Below are positions 1-7,623 of a DNA stretch of 23,958 bases, piece by piece. The stretch spans positions 1 through 23,958 of the forward strand of contig DATLEZ010000033.1 in assembly GCA_035525055.1 (NCBI GenBank), in the 5' to 3' direction. This stretch comes from DATEEG01 sp035525055 (lineage in GTDB: Bacteria; Actinomycetota; Acidimicrobiia; Spongiisociales; ZC4RG35). The notes under the pieces were generated by a model, which made no database searches, was not told the DNA's origin, and saw only the letters and a list, made by a program, of their open reading frames with translations. A program made the position numbers and the translations under genes. Within the stretch, counting starts at the first letter, position 1. Each line of letters starts with the position of its first letter.

Positions 1-575
1 GCGAATTGGCGCTCCGCCAGGTAGCTCGCAAGGAAGAGGACGATCACCAGCTTGGCGATCTCACCCGGTTGAAAGCGGATCTCGGTCACCCCGAGGTCGA
101 CCAGGACCCACAACCGGCTCCCATTGGCCTGGAGTCCTTTGATTGGAAACGGGCCGCTGGAGGGCAGCATCGGCAGCAGCAGTAGAAGCAACGCTCCCGT
201 CAAGAAGAGGTATCGATAGCGTCGGAGAGTGGCCGTACCCTGGCGGTGCAGGAAGCGAAGCAACCCGATCGTGAGTCCGGCGGCGATGATCAACCACCAT
301 TGCTGGAGGGCGGCCCGTCCCGGGTCGAGCCGGTGGATCTCGGCCAGACCTATGGCGGTGAGGAGCGCGGCCGGCGGCAAGAGCGCCGTCGAGGCCGAGG
401 GAGTCCAGCGTCGGATCGCCACATGCAGGGCCCCGAATGCGAACAGCATCACGAGAAAGGTCAGGCCGATGCGGGCATCGATCGATTCTCCCGCCGCAAA
501 GTTGACCAGCGTCACGCCGAACGCGGCGAGCACCGCTGCCGCCACCAGGAGGCCGGTCTCGGCCGTCCGGGTCAT
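1..575 (-). CDS. rodA: FtsW/RodA-family SEDS peptidoglycan polymerase, cut by window edge
   Basis: This is the N-terminal 191 codons of a polytopic SEDS-family membrane protein, which polymerises peptidoglycan glycan strands from lipid II. Reading leftwards from ATG at 575 gives successive hydrophobic helices, a hallmark stretch NGSRLW, and then FQPGEIAKL followed by a helix ending SYLAERQF. The PxEIxKL segment is diagnostic of FtsW/RodA/SpoVE. The C-terminal half lies outside the window. The start overlaps the stop of the phosphatase gene by 4 nt (ATGA), implying translational coupling. RodA rather than FtsW is inferred from gene order, because fhaA-fhaB-pstP-rodA is the usual actinobacterial arrangement, with pbpA, pknA and pknB expected next beyond the left edge. 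Confidence 0.93.
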   Translation of the reverse strand, partial: MTRTAETGLLVAAAVLAAFGVTLVNFAAGESIDARIGLTFLVMLFAFGALHVAIRRWTPSASTALLPPAALLTAIGLAEIHRLDPGRAALQQWWLIIAAGLTIGLLRFLHRQGTATLRRYRYLFLTGALLLLLLPMLPSSGPFPIKGLQANGSRLWVLVDLGVTEIRFQPGEIAKLVIVLFLASYLAERQF

Positions 576-1279
576 TGCTCTACGTCCACCACCACCACGG
601 TGATGTTGTCGTGTCCGCCGGCTCGGTTGGCCTCTTCGATCAAAGCCCACACAGCCTCTTCAGGGCTGCCTTTCGCCAGGAGTTGGGCAACGCGTTCGTC
701 TTCGACCATGTTGGTGAGACCATCCGAGCAGATCAGGAGTCGGTCGCCCGGAGCCGAATCAATGGTGATCGAGTCGATCTCAACATCGGGCGAGATCCCC
801 AGGACCCGGGTCAGCATGCTGCGCTGGGGGTGGGTGACGGCGTCGGCCGGCGATATGTGACCTGCGGCGAGCTGTTCGGCCACGACGGTGTGGTCGTCGG
901 TGAGTTGTTCGAGCAGGCCCCGGTGAATGAGGTAGGCGCGGCTGTCGCCGACATGGGCGAGGTTGACGGATCCATCCTCTCCAAACTCAGCGAGCGTGAG
1001 GGTCGTACCCATGCCGGCCAGTCCCGGCTCGCTCAAGGTGCGTTCGACCACCGCTTCGTTCGCTCTGATCACGCGCTCGACCGGCGACCCCGAACCGGTG
1101 AAAGCATGCTGGACCGCCAACTGGGAGGCGATCTCGCCGCCGATGGCTCCACCCATGCCGTCCGCCACCATCAGAACCACCGGACCGGTGCCGCGTCCGG
1201 AGGTTTCCGGGGCAAAGGAATCCTCGTTGTTGTTGCGAACCCGTCCCTTATGGGTGCCGGCCGCCCACTGGTACTTCAC
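572..1279 (-). CDS. pstP: PP2C-family Ser/Thr protein phosphatase (PstP-like, soluble)
   Basis: A 235-residue metal-dependent protein phosphatase, expected to dephosphorylate PknA/PknB-type kinases and their cell-wall substrates. The family aspartates are present: NNNED (D20), VADGMGG (D40), CSDGL (D186) and GHDNIT (D224), with VGDSRAYL at 110-117. Start is GTG at 1279, six nucleotides after a good ribosome binding site (GGAGG), overlapping the fhaB stop as GTGA. The next gene starts inside its own stop. The mycobacterial PstP is about twice as long because it has a transmembrane helix and an extracellular domain. Here the protein ends right after the catalytic fold, so it should be cytosolic. 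Confidence 0.94.
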   Translation of the reverse strand: MKYQWAAGTHKGRVRNNNEDSFAPETSGRGTGPVVLMVADGMGGAIGGEIASQLAVQHAFTGSGSPVERVIRANEAVVERTLSEPGLAGMGTTLTLAEFGEDGSVNLAHVGDSRAYLIHRGLLEQLTDDHTVVAEQLAAGHISPADAVTHPQRSMLTRVLGISPDVEIDSITIDSAPGDRLLICSDGLTNMVEDERVAQLLAKGSPEEAVWALIEEANRAGGHDNITVVVVDVEQ

Positions 1280-1689
1280 TTGACCTCCATCACGGTCTTT
1301 CCTACCTGCAAAGCGTCGCCCCTTCGGAGGTTGGTCGGAGTCGTGATCCGTCTTCCATTTACATAGGTCCCGTTGGTGCTGCCGAGATCAGACACCGTCA
1401 GGGCGCCGTCCTGAGCCACCAGCCGAAAATGGAATTCAGAAGCGTAGGGGTCTTCCAGAATCACGTCGGATTGGTCACTACGGCCGACCACCGTGGCAGT
1501 GGTAACCTGGAAGGACAGCCCCGCCTGGGTATCGGATCTCACCACCGTCACCCGATTGCTCATCTTCCTGGTGTTGTCCGATCGGGTGTATCCGATGTGC
1601 CGGGCCAGAGCCCTGACCACCTGCCAAATGAAGAGATAAATCAAAGCCAGAAAGATCAACCGCAGAATGGTGAGGATCAGTTCAGGCAT
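1276..1689 (-). CDS. fhaB: FHA-domain membrane protein FhaB/FipA
   Basis: A 137-residue protein with one N-terminal transmembrane helix (residues 5-25, ending before a basic stretch) and a C-terminal forkhead-associated domain (about 48-137). The FHA phosphothreonine-binding signature is intact: GRS at 69-71, SEFH at 84-87 and the LGSTNGTYVNG loop at 102-112. In Actinobacteria this protein reads kinase phosphorylation at the division and growth site. ATG at 1689 is chosen because the helix begins immediately after it. It overlaps the phosphatase gene by 4 nt. Unlike the compact rest of the cluster, it is separated from fhaA by about 350 bp of repeats, and a short repeat lies only 4 nt upstream of its start. 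Confidence 0.93.
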   Translation of the reverse strand: MPELILTILRLIFLALIYLFIWQVVRALARHIGYTRSDNTRKMSNRVTVVRSDTQAGLSFQVTTATVVGRSDQSDVILEDPYASEFHFRLVAQDGALTVSDLGSTNGTYVNGRRITTPTNLRRGDALQVGKTVMEVK

Positions 1690-2043
1690 GGATCAGTAGG
1701 CAGTAGGTAGTCGGCAGCTTCAATCTGTCCCCTAGGGGTGCCTGCTGTCCCCCTGCTTGCAGGGGGACCGATCGCCGCTTTGGGCGATCGAGGGGGTGCG
1801 AGAACTCCAGCGGCAGGTGAGCTCGTTGGACCGAACCGGTGCGCCTGGTCCTGGCTCCTAGGAAATCGAGACGAACCAACGGCGACTGCAGGAAGGAATG
1901 CGTCGGGAGTTCGCGCACCCCCCTCGCCCTCCTTCGTCGGGCGGTCCCCCCGCAAGCAGGGGGACACAATGCAGGCGACCGAGGTATGAGAACTCCAGCG
2001 GCCGGTGTGCTCGTCGGATCGAGCCGGTTCGCGCGGAGCCCTC
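1690..2043. repeat. fhaA-fhaB gap: imperfect tandem pair of hairpin-bearing repeat units
   Basis: No gene is credible here. The gap holds two diverged copies of one unit. Unit 1 (about 1745-1860) has hairpin CCCCCTG-cttg-CAGGGGG (1750-1767), hairpin GATCGCC-gctttg-GGCGATC (about 1770-1789), then GAGAACTCCAGCGGCAGGTG and a GCTCGTTGGACCGAACCGGT block. Unit 2 (about 1937-2042) has the matching CCCCCCGCAAGCAGGGGG block, then GAGAACTCCAGCGGCCGGTG and GCTCGTCGGATCGAGCCGGT. The two GAGAACTCC blocks are about 188 bp apart in the same orientation. The open frames across this stretch change between copies and are shadows. Confidence 0.75.
1694..1718. repeat. Short TAGGCAG-type repeat, copy 1
   Basis: This stretch reads cagtaggcagtaggtagtcg plus gcagc. 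It lies immediately upstream of the fhaB start, so it forms that gene's leader. An inverted copy with two mismatches or fewer is at 2742-2765, upstream of fhaA. It is internally repetitive (CAGTAGG twice, then a diverged third unit). Confidence 0.7.
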
Positions 2044-2697
2044 TCATGACTTTTGGAAGCGGAAGTCGAGGTTGGCGAGGGTCAGCACCGATCCGTCGGG
2101 GAGCCGCACAGGCGATTTCTTGACTGCTACCCCGTCGATCGCGGTGCCATTGGCGGAGGCTCGGTCGACTACGTAGGCCTCCCCATACTGGCGATAGATG
2201 AGGGCATGGAGTCGGCTGACTTCGGGGGCGTTGATGACGACGTCGGCATCCGTCGAGCGCCCGATGAGGGCGCGATTGAACTGGATCGGGACGACGCCTC
2301 CGTTCCGATCGCTGAGGGTCGCCCAAGTCGATAGTTGGCCAGGGACCACCGTGGCCTCGCACGTCGCCAAGCCGACCCCGACCGACGGGCTCGGTCCAAT
2401 AGTCACGGTTACGGGACCCTCGAGCCGCCAACCCCTTTCGGCAGCATGGGCCGCGAAAGCGTCGGACAATTCGGTTGATACCCGCTCCGACCCTCCTTCG
2501 AGGTTGGCTGGGTTGATCAACAGGCGGAAGTGATTGGCGGTGGCAGGCCCGGCGGGAGTCTTGAACTCGGCGAGTTCGGCTTCCCGGGCCAGGCGGGCCG
2601 TTAGCTCCGGCACCTGAAGGCCGCCCCTAAAGATTCGTCCGGCCAGGCCGTCGAGGGCGTCTTCAAGCCGACGCTCCAGTTGGCGGGCGAGCTTCAT
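2044..2697 (-). CDS. fhaA: FHA-domain protein FhaA with N-terminal DUF3662 domain
   Basis: A 217-residue soluble protein. The N-terminal DUF3662 domain (about 1-120) contains the family motif GRIFRGGLQVPELTARLAREA. A C-terminal FHA domain (about 135-217) has GRST, SRLHALIYR and the ASANGT loop. FhaA binds phosphorylated partners such as PknB and MviN and restrains lipid II flipping in mycobacteria. That role is family knowledge, not seen here. Mycobacterial FhaA is about 530 residues because of a long low-complexity linker. Here the two domains are nearly adjacent. ATG at 2697 places the conserved LARQLERRLED helix at the start. It heads the leftward cluster and is transcribed away from tRNA-Leu, an arrangement also found in mycobacteria. 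Confidence 0.93.
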   Translation of the reverse strand: MKLARQLERRLEDALDGLAGRIFRGGLQVPELTARLAREAELAEFKTPAGPATANHFRLLINPANLEGGSERVSTELSDAFAAHAAERGWRLEGPVTVTIGPSPSVGVGLATCEATVVPGQLSTWATLSDRNGGVVPIQFNRALIGRSTDADVVINAPEVSRLHALIYRQYGEAYVVDRASANGTAIDGVAVKKSPVRLPDGSVLTLANLDFRFQKS

Positions 2698-2741
2698 TGT
2701 GAAGAAACGGTAGTGGGACGGCGCCGGTTCTCACTCGTCGG

Positions 2742-2765
2742 GCTGCCGACTGCCTACTGCCTACT
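2742..2765. repeat. Short TAGGCAG-type repeat, copy 2 (inverted)
   Basis: gctgccgactgcctactgcc followed by tact. It is the reverse complement of the copy at 1694-1718 with one main difference. It lies 45 nt upstream of the fhaA start, so the two copies flank fhaA and the repeat gap in opposite orientation. Confidence 0.7.
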
Positions 2766-2819
2766 CATACTTGGTACCATTCACTTTGAAGCCTGTCTTT
2801 TCACGACGGGTTTCCGCAT

Positions 2820-2903
<84 letters not shown>

Positions 2904-2907
2904 CAAC

Positions 2908-3894
2908 GTGATCACCGATCGCCCCCGCTCCCGGCGGCGGCGCTTCCTGTGGCCGCTTCTGTTGAGCGCGGTGGTCCTGGCGGCGCTGGTTCTGGCGCGC
3001 ATCAACGACCAGGCCACGGCTGCCGTCAATCACCTCGATGACATCCGCCAGAGCGCCAATGAACTGGTGACTTCCGCCGCTGCCTTCGGTTCGCTGTCAG
3101 AAGGCATCGCAACCATTGATCGAGCCCACTTCCAGACAATCACCAACTCGGTACTGGCCGCCCTCGATGGCGCCGGCATCGTCGTCTCCGAACCTCCCGA
3201 GAGTGGCCATCTGGTCGGAGCAGCCTCCCTCTATCGACTGACGGTCTCCACCTGGCGCAGCGGTGTCGTCACCTTCGCCGAAGGGGTCATCGAGATGGCC
3301 GACGAAGGTGGCACGGGGGAGGAGCGGATCTACGCCGGCCTGCAACAAGTCTCCGCCGGAGACGTTCTTTACCTTCGGTTCCTGGAGGAGCTGGACCGAC
3401 CTGAAGTTCCCGATCCGATTGCCACCATGCCCGCCCTGCGCTTTCTGCCTAACAGCATCACTCCTGTCTCACTCGCCCGCCTGTACGCGACCGCCGCCGG
3501 GGCCCAGAACAGCGTGCTGGCGTTGCGAGCCGATCTGGCTGTTGAACAGGTGACCTCGCAGCCCGAACTGGTGACCAACCCGGACGGTGATCTGGTGGTG
3601 AGTTCCGCCGAGTCGATCACAGTCGACGTAGTTGTCGCCAACCGCGGCAATGCCGTTGCTCCCGCCCAGATTCTGAACCTCGAACTTCTCAGCCTCGCCG
3701 GCGCCGAGAACCGGACCGTCGACGTACATGAACTCGCCCCAGGTGGACAGACCACCGTGACGTTCGACAACCTGGTGGTGGTTCCGGGCCAGACCTATCA
3801 ACTGGCGGTGGCTCTGAGCCTGAGTGTCGCCGACGGCGATCCCACGAACAATGCGATAACGCTTACCTTTATTGTCAACGAGCCGACCGGCTGA
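2908..3894 (+). CDS. Membrane-anchored protein with C-terminal CARDB-like domain
   Basis: A 328-residue protein of unknown function. Residues 1-12 are basic (RPRSRRRRF), followed by one transmembrane helix (about 13-28), so the remainder should be extracellular. Residues about 225-325 look like a CARDB/Ig-like adhesion domain: VVVANRGNAVAPAQILNLEL, then LAPGGQTTV, then DGDPTNNAITLTF. The middle (about 40-215) is helical and unassigned. The start is GTG at 2908. No other in-frame start keeps the whole helix, and the frame upstream only runs through the tRNA. The start codon lies 4 nt after the mature tRNA-Leu end, so tRNA 3' processing would leave a nearly leaderless message. serS follows after 20 nt, probably in the same operon. 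Confidence 0.8.
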   Translation: MITDRPRSRRRRFLWPLLLSAVVLAALVLARINDQATAAVNHLDDIRQSANELVTSAAAFGSLSEGIATIDRAHFQTITNSVLAALDGAGIVVSEPPESGHLVGAASLYRLTVSTWRSGVVTFAEGVIEMADEGGTGEERIYAGLQQVSAGDVLYLRFLEELDRPEVPDPIATMPALRFLPNSITPVSLARLYATAAGAQNSVLALRADLAVEQVTSQPELVTNPDGDLVVSSAESITVDVVVANRGNAVAPAQILNLELLSLAGAENRTVDVHELAPGGQTTVTFDNLVVVPGQTYQLAVALSLSVADGDPTNNAITLTFIVNEPTG

Positions 3895-3914
3895 CCGGCG
3901 TAGCATCGGTCCTC

Positions 3915-5174
3915 GTGATAGATCCGAACATTCTCCGGACCGACCTCGATCGGTTGCTGAGCTCGCTCCGGCGTCGGGGCATCGAGCTCGACATTGTCGA
4001 GCTAGTTCGACTCGACGAACAGGTGCGCCGAACTCGCCAGCAATCCGAAGAGGTCAGGGCGTTGCAGAAGGAAGCAGGGCGTGAGATTGCCCGATTGAGC
4101 GGACCCGACAAGGACGCTGCCATTGCCCGGGTGGCCCAGTTGGCTGAGGACTACAAGCGGCTCGACGCCGAGGCCGAGGATCTGGCCGAACAGTTCACCG
4201 AGACCTGGACGACCATTCCCAACTTGGTCGATGAGACGGCTGCCGACGGCACCAGCGACGCCGACAACCAGGAGATCAAGCGAGTCGGTACCACACCGTC
4301 GTTCGAATTCGCACCGTCCGACTTCACCACGATCGGTTCGAGCCTCGATCTGGTCGACATGGATCGGGGCACCAAGGTTTCGGGAAGCCGTTTCGGTTAC
4401 CTGAAGGGCCAAGCGGTGCTTCTCGAGTTCGCCCTCGTTCGCTACGCCTTCGACCATTTGCTGGCCCATGGGTTCACTCCGATGGCTCCCCCGGTATTGG
4501 TCAGAGAGCAGGCTTTGTATGGCACGGGCTTCTTCCCGGCCGATCGTGAGCAGGTCTACGCCGTTCCCGCCGATGACCTCTACCTCGTCGGGACGTCGGA
4601 GGTCCCGCTCGCCGCCTATCACACCGATGAAATCCTGGAATCCCTGCCTGCTCGCTATGCCGGGTTCTCGACTTGCTTTCGGCGCGAGGCGGGTTCGTAT
4701 GGCCGAGACACCCAGGGGTTGTTCCGCGTCCACCAGTTCGACAAGGTCGAGATGTTCGTTTTCACGCGGCCCGAGGATTCGCGAGAGGAGCACGATCGGC
4801 TCCTCTCAATCGAGGAGGGGATCGTCCAAGGTCTCGAGTTGCCCTACCGGGTCGTCAATGTTGCTGCCGGCGATCTCGGGGCGTCGGCCGCCAAGAAGTT
4901 CGACATCGAGGCCTGGTTTCCATCGCAGCAGACCTATCGCGAAATCACTTCGTGCTCGAACACCACCGACTACCAGGCCCGGCGCCTCAAGGTCCGATAT
5001 CGGTCCGAGAGCGGCAATCAGTTGGTCCACACTCTCAACGGTACGGCGGTGGCGATCGGTCGGATGATTCTGGCGATCCTTGAGAACTATCAAGAAGCGG
5101 ACGGCAGCGTGGCGATGCCGGAGGCCCTGGTTCCTTACCTCGGCTTCGAGCGCATCAAGTCGTCACCGTCCTGA
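3915..5174 (+). CDS. serS: Seryl-tRNA synthetase
   Basis: A 419-residue class II synthetase that charges tRNA-Ser with serine. The N-terminal long-arm coiled coil (about 30-100) binds the long variable arm of tRNA-Ser. The catalytic domain follows, with the TSE serine-binding motif at 227-229, motif 2 at 255-274 (FRREAGSYGRDTQGLFRVHQ) and motif 3 NGTAVAIGR at 375-383. Length is normal for bacterial SerRS. The GTG start at 3915 gives the expected N-terminus MIDPNILR. Its substrates, all four tRNA-Ser isoacceptors, are encoded within the next 6 kb. No T-box or other leader fits in the 20-nt gap upstream. The methyltransferase gene follows after 2 nt. Confidence 0.98.
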   Translation: MIDPNILRTDLDRLLSSLRRRGIELDIVELVRLDEQVRRTRQQSEEVRALQKEAGREIARLSGPDKDAAIARVAQLAEDYKRLDAEAEDLAEQFTETWTTIPNLVDETAADGTSDADNQEIKRVGTTPSFEFAPSDFTTIGSSLDLVDMDRGTKVSGSRFGYLKGQAVLLEFALVRYAFDHLLAHGFTPMAPPVLVREQALYGTGFFPADREQVYAVPADDLYLVGTSEVPLAAYHTDEILESLPARYAGFSTCFRREAGSYGRDTQGLFRVHQFDKVEMFVFTRPEDSREEHDRLLSIEEGIVQGLELPYRVVNVAAGDLGASAAKKFDIEAWFPSQQTYREITSCSNTTDYQARRLKVRYRSESGNQLVHTLNGTAVAIGRMILAILENYQEADGSVAMPEALVPYLGFERIKSSPS

Positions 5175-5176
5175 GC

Positions 5177-5815
5177 GTGAGCGAGCAAAGCGACGCCATC
5201 TTCAGTCGGATCGCCAAGCGATACGACCTGATAAACCGCATCCTCTCGATGGGTCGGGAACAAGTATGGAGGGAGTCGGCGGCGCGTTTGCTGCCGCCCG
5301 GGCGGGTGCTCGATCTCGGCAGCGGGACAGGCGCCGCGGCCCCCCTATTTCTCAGCAGCGAAGTGGTGGCACTCGACCCGGTGGCTCCGATGCTGGCGTT
5401 GAGCCCCATCCAAGCGAAAACTGTCGGAGTGGGTGAGCAGCTTCCCTTCTCATCGGCATCGTTCGACGGAGTGTTCTCGGCGTACGTGTTCCGCAACCTG
5501 ACTTCGGTTGACGCGACCCTGGCTGAGATTCATCGGGTTCTGCGACCTGGCGGGGCGGCGGCGATCGTCGACCTTTCACGGCCGGTCAATCGCCTGGCGC
5601 GAGTCCTTCACCGCATCGGCAGTGCGATCGTCCTGCCTTTGGCCGGCCTGCTGGCCAGAGCTCCGGGGGAGTACTGGTATCTCCATCGCAGCCTCGACAA
5701 ACTGCCACCCCCCGAAATACTGCTTGGCGGTGGCCCGCTCATTCTCGAGAAAACATGGCGGATGGGGCCGCTCGGGTTCGTGTACGGAGCTCTCTTGCGC
5801 AAGCCCCACGGTTGA
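5177..5815 (+). CDS. UbiE/MenG-family class I methyltransferase
   Basis: A 212-residue SAM-dependent methyltransferase of the demethylmenaquinone/ubiquinone methyltransferase family. The family's opening signature is present (FSRIAKRYDLINRILSMGRE, residues 9-28), followed by motif I VLDLGSGTG (44-52), LPFSSASFDGVFSAYVFRNL (about 93-112) and the RVLRPGG loop (about 125-131). Menaquinone biosynthesis is the usual role of this family in Actinobacteria, but no other men gene is in the window, so the substrate is inference. GTG start, 2 nt after the serS stop, so it is very likely co-translated with serS. Slightly shorter than typical MenG (about 230). Confidence 0.82.
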   Translation: MSEQSDAIFSRIAKRYDLINRILSMGREQVWRESAARLLPPGRVLDLGSGTGAAAPLFLSSEVVALDPVAPMLALSPIQAKTVGVGEQLPFSSASFDGVFSAYVFRNLTSVDATLAEIHRVLRPGGAAAIVDLSRPVNRLARVLHRIGSAIVLPLAGLLARAPGEYWYLHRSLDKLPPPEILLGGGPLILEKTWRMGPLGFVYGALLRKPHG

Positions 5816-5866
5816 CAGTGGCCAAATCGACTTGCGATTGGGGGTCGTCGACTTGAGACTGGCGAC

Positions 5867-6526
5867 GTGCCCGACCTATTGACGCTGATTCCGTTCGTTA
5901 TCGCCTCGGCGATCCTTGTGCTGATTCCAGGACCGGCGGTGCTCTACATTGTCTCCACGGGGATCGGTCACGGACGGCGGATGGCGCTGGCGTCGATGCT
6001 CGGGATCGAGATCGGCGCTCTGTTTCACGTTGCCGCGGCGGCCGTGGGTCTGTCGGCAGTGGTCGCAAGTTCCGTGGTGGCTTACTCCGTGATCAAGTAC
6101 GCGGGCGCCGCCTATCTCATCTACCTCGGGATCAAGACCCTTCGCGATCGAGATGACAACAACCCCCTCAAGATTCCCGGTGCAACGTCGGCTCGGGGGG
6201 CCTTCAAGCGTGGTGTCGTCGTCAACATCCTCAATCCCAAACTCGCGCTCTTCTTTCTTGCCTTCCTGCCTCAGTTCGTCGTTCCCGCCCGGGGAGCTGT
6301 CGCAAGCCCAAGTCTTTCTGGTCAGTTGGTGTTCCTCGGCCTGCTCTTCATATCGGTGGCGATAGTGATCGACGGGATCTATGCCATGACGTCGGGGATG
6401 ATCGGAAACTTACTGAACCGCAGCCAACGGTTTGGCGAGGCCCAAAGGAAAGTGGCAGGCGTCACATACCTGGCCCTCGGGGCAACAGCGATGTTCTCTT
6501 CGGGCGTACAGTCGGAGAGCGGATAG
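5867..6526 (+). CDS. LysE/RhtB-family amino-acid exporter
   Basis: A 219-residue inner-membrane protein with about six predicted helices. It carries the family's N-terminal motif LIPGPAVLYIVSTGIGHGRRMAL (residues 20-42, GP motif) and the internal NPKLALFFLAFLPQFV (about 123-138), both typical of LysE/RhtB translocators that export amino acids or homoserine lactone-like compounds. The substrate cannot be told from sequence. GTG start at 5867, 51 nt after the methyltransferase gene. It converges on the SRP RNA gene, whose 3' end is 18 nt away. Confidence 0.9.
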   Translation: MPDLLTLIPFVIASAILVLIPGPAVLYIVSTGIGHGRRMALASMLGIEIGALFHVAAAAVGLSAVVASSVVAYSVIKYAGAAYLIYLGIKTLRDRDDNNPLKIPGATSARGAFKRGVVVNILNPKLALFFLAFLPQFVVPARGAVASPSLSGQLVFLGLLFISVAIVIDGIYAMTSGMIGNLLNRSQRFGEAQRKVAGVTYLALGATAMFSSGVQSESG

Positions 6527-6544
6527 CGGATCGGGGATGGAAGT

Positions 6545-6676
6545 GAGGAGGCGCCGTCTTCCCACCAGGCGGGACTGCGGCGCCCGGGACGGCCCGCTTA
6601 GAGCTGCTTCCTTCCGGACCTGACTCGGTTCGCAGTGCCCCGCCGCGCAGGGCCCGGTGGCGACCAACGCCCCCTC
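6545..6676 (-). ncRNA. ffs: Bacterial signal recognition particle RNA (4.5S type)
   Basis: On the minus strand the invariant SRP domain IV sequence GTCAGGTCCGGAAGGAAGCA is present (about 6604-6624). The whole stretch folds into one long hairpin: GAGGGGGCG (6676 end) with CGCCTCCTC (6545 end), then CCACCGGGC with GCCTGGTGG, then GGCGGGGCACTGCG with CGCAGTCCCGCC. It binds Ffh for co-translational membrane targeting. It lies 13 nt downstream of tadA on the same strand. Ends are set by the hairpin, so each is good to a few bases. Confidence 0.95.
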
Positions 6677-6689
6677 ATCCGAAAGGGTA

Positions 6690-7163
6690 TCAGCGGAGCC
6701 GCTCGAAGAACCCGGACAAGATCTGGGACGCTTCTTTGGCCAGAATGCCTTGCCGCATCTCGGTTCGATGGTTCAAACGCACGTCCTGGGGGATGTTGTA
6801 CAGCGACCAGGCTGCGCCTGCATTGGGATCGGCTGCTCCGTATACGAGGGTTCCGAGCCTGGCCGCCACTGCCGCCCCGGCGCACATCGGGCAAGGCTCG
6901 AGAGTGACATAGAGAGTGTGTCCGGTCAGCCGCCAGTCGCCCGCCGCCCGGGCCGCCGCCGACAGGACCAGCATCTCGGCGTGGGCGGTCGGGTCGGCCA
7001 GTTCTTCCCGACGGTTGTGATCGGCGGCAACCGGGCTTCCGTTCTCATCGACCAGAACCGCCCCGACGGGAACCTCACCCCTATCGAGAGCCAACCGGGC
7101 CTGATCGAGCGCGAGTCCCATCCAATGTTCGTCTTCGTTTTGTGCAGAACGAGGCGCGGCCAT
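6690..7163 (-). CDS. tadA: tRNA-specific adenosine deaminase TadA
   Basis: A 157-residue zinc-dependent cytidine/deoxycytidylate deaminase-fold enzyme that converts A34 to inosine in tRNA-Arg(ACG). The catalytic HAE is at 61-63 and the zinc ligands PCPMC at 90-94, with the family N-terminus MGLALDQA and the VPVGAVLVD strand. A longer reading from GTG-type codons up to 7211 exists. I prefer ATG 7163, because the extension has no family-like residues and runs into an inverted repeat (7190-7222) in the region between this gene and the divergent tRNA-Ser genes. The target tRNA-Arg(ACG) appears in this window only as broken copies. SRP RNA follows directly downstream. Confidence 0.94.
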   Translation of the reverse strand: MAAPRSAQNEDEHWMGLALDQARLALDRGEVPVGAVLVDENGSPVAADHNRREELADPTAHAEMLVLSAAARAAGDWRLTGHTLYVTLEPCPMCAGAAVAARLGTLVYGAADPNAGAAWSLYNIPQDVRLNHRTEMRQGILAKEASQILSGFFERLR

Positions 7164-7189
7164 TGGCGCGTAGACTATGACTCTCCCAA

Positions 7190-7222
7190 ACACGGCCGGG
7201 TCCGGCTTCATGTCGGCCGTGT
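7190..7222. promoter_or_regulatory. Inverted repeat between tadA and the tRNA-Ser genes
   Basis: Perfect 8-bp arms ACACGGCC (7190-7197) and GGCCGTGT (7215-7222) separated by 17 nt, ending 4 nt before the first tRNA-Ser. It could be an operator or a structure in the pre-tRNA leader. No function can be assigned from sequence. Confidence 0.35.
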
Positions 7223-7226
7223 CTCC

Positions 7227-7316
7227 GGAGGGATCGCATAGCCCGGTCTAGTGCGCGGCACTGGAAATGCCGTTGGGGGCAACCCCTCGGGGGTTCAAAT
7301 CCCCCTCCCTCCGCCA
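7227..7316 (+). tRNA. tRNA-Ser(GGA)
   Basis: Acceptor GGAGGGA/TCCCTCC. Anticodon stem CGGCA/TGCCG with loop CTGGAAA, anticodon GGA (reads UCC/UCU). Long variable arm GGGGGcaaCCCCT and T-arm GGGGG-TTCAAAT-CCCCC. Discriminator G7313 is followed by an encoded CCA (7314-7316), unlike its neighbours. Confidence 0.97.
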
Positions 7317-7335
7317 ACAACTGAATATCACTCTT

Positions 7336-7422
7336 GGAGGGATCGCATAGGCTGGCCTAGTGCGCGGCACTCGAAATGCCGTAGGGGGCAACTCCTCGAG
7401 GGTTCAAATCCCTCTCCCTCCG
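7336..7422 (+). tRNA. tRNA-Ser(CGA)
   Basis: Same acceptor and D-arm as the preceding gene and nearly identical overall, which indicates a tandem duplication. Anticodon loop CTCGAAA gives CGA (reads UCG). T-arm GAGGG-TTCAAAT-CCCTC. Discriminator G7422, then CCG, so CCA is not encoded. 19 nt separates it from tRNA-Ser(GGA). Confidence 0.97.
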
Positions 7423-7468
7423 CCGATGACTCCGGGAGGTCTCCTTTCGGGGGCCTAGCCTTGGGCAT

Positions 7469-7557
7469 GGAGGGATGGCCGAGCGGTCGAAGGCGGCAGT
7501 CTTGAAAATTGCTAGGCCTCGCAAGGGGTCTCATGGGTTCGAATCCCATTCCCTCCG
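7469..7557 (+). tRNA. tRNA-Ser(UGA)
   Basis: Acceptor GGAGGGA/TCCCTCC. Anticodon stem GCAGT/ATTGC with loop CTTGAAA, anticodon TGA (reads UCA/UCG). Variable arm built on GGCCTCgcaaGGGGTC. T-arm ATGGG-TTCGAAT-CCCAT. No encoded CCA. Confidence 0.97.
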
Positions 7558-7623
7558 CTGCGACCTGGTCCTCAGTTCGCGATTCGCCGATCTGCCGCTC
7601 AGTCGACCCGGCAGAATGGCGAC

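Noticed and set aside
1682..2431. Long leftward frame of 249 codons over the fhaA-fhaB gap
   Set aside because: It is out of frame with fhaA and rich in Arg/Pro across repeats. FHA motifs lie in the other frame.
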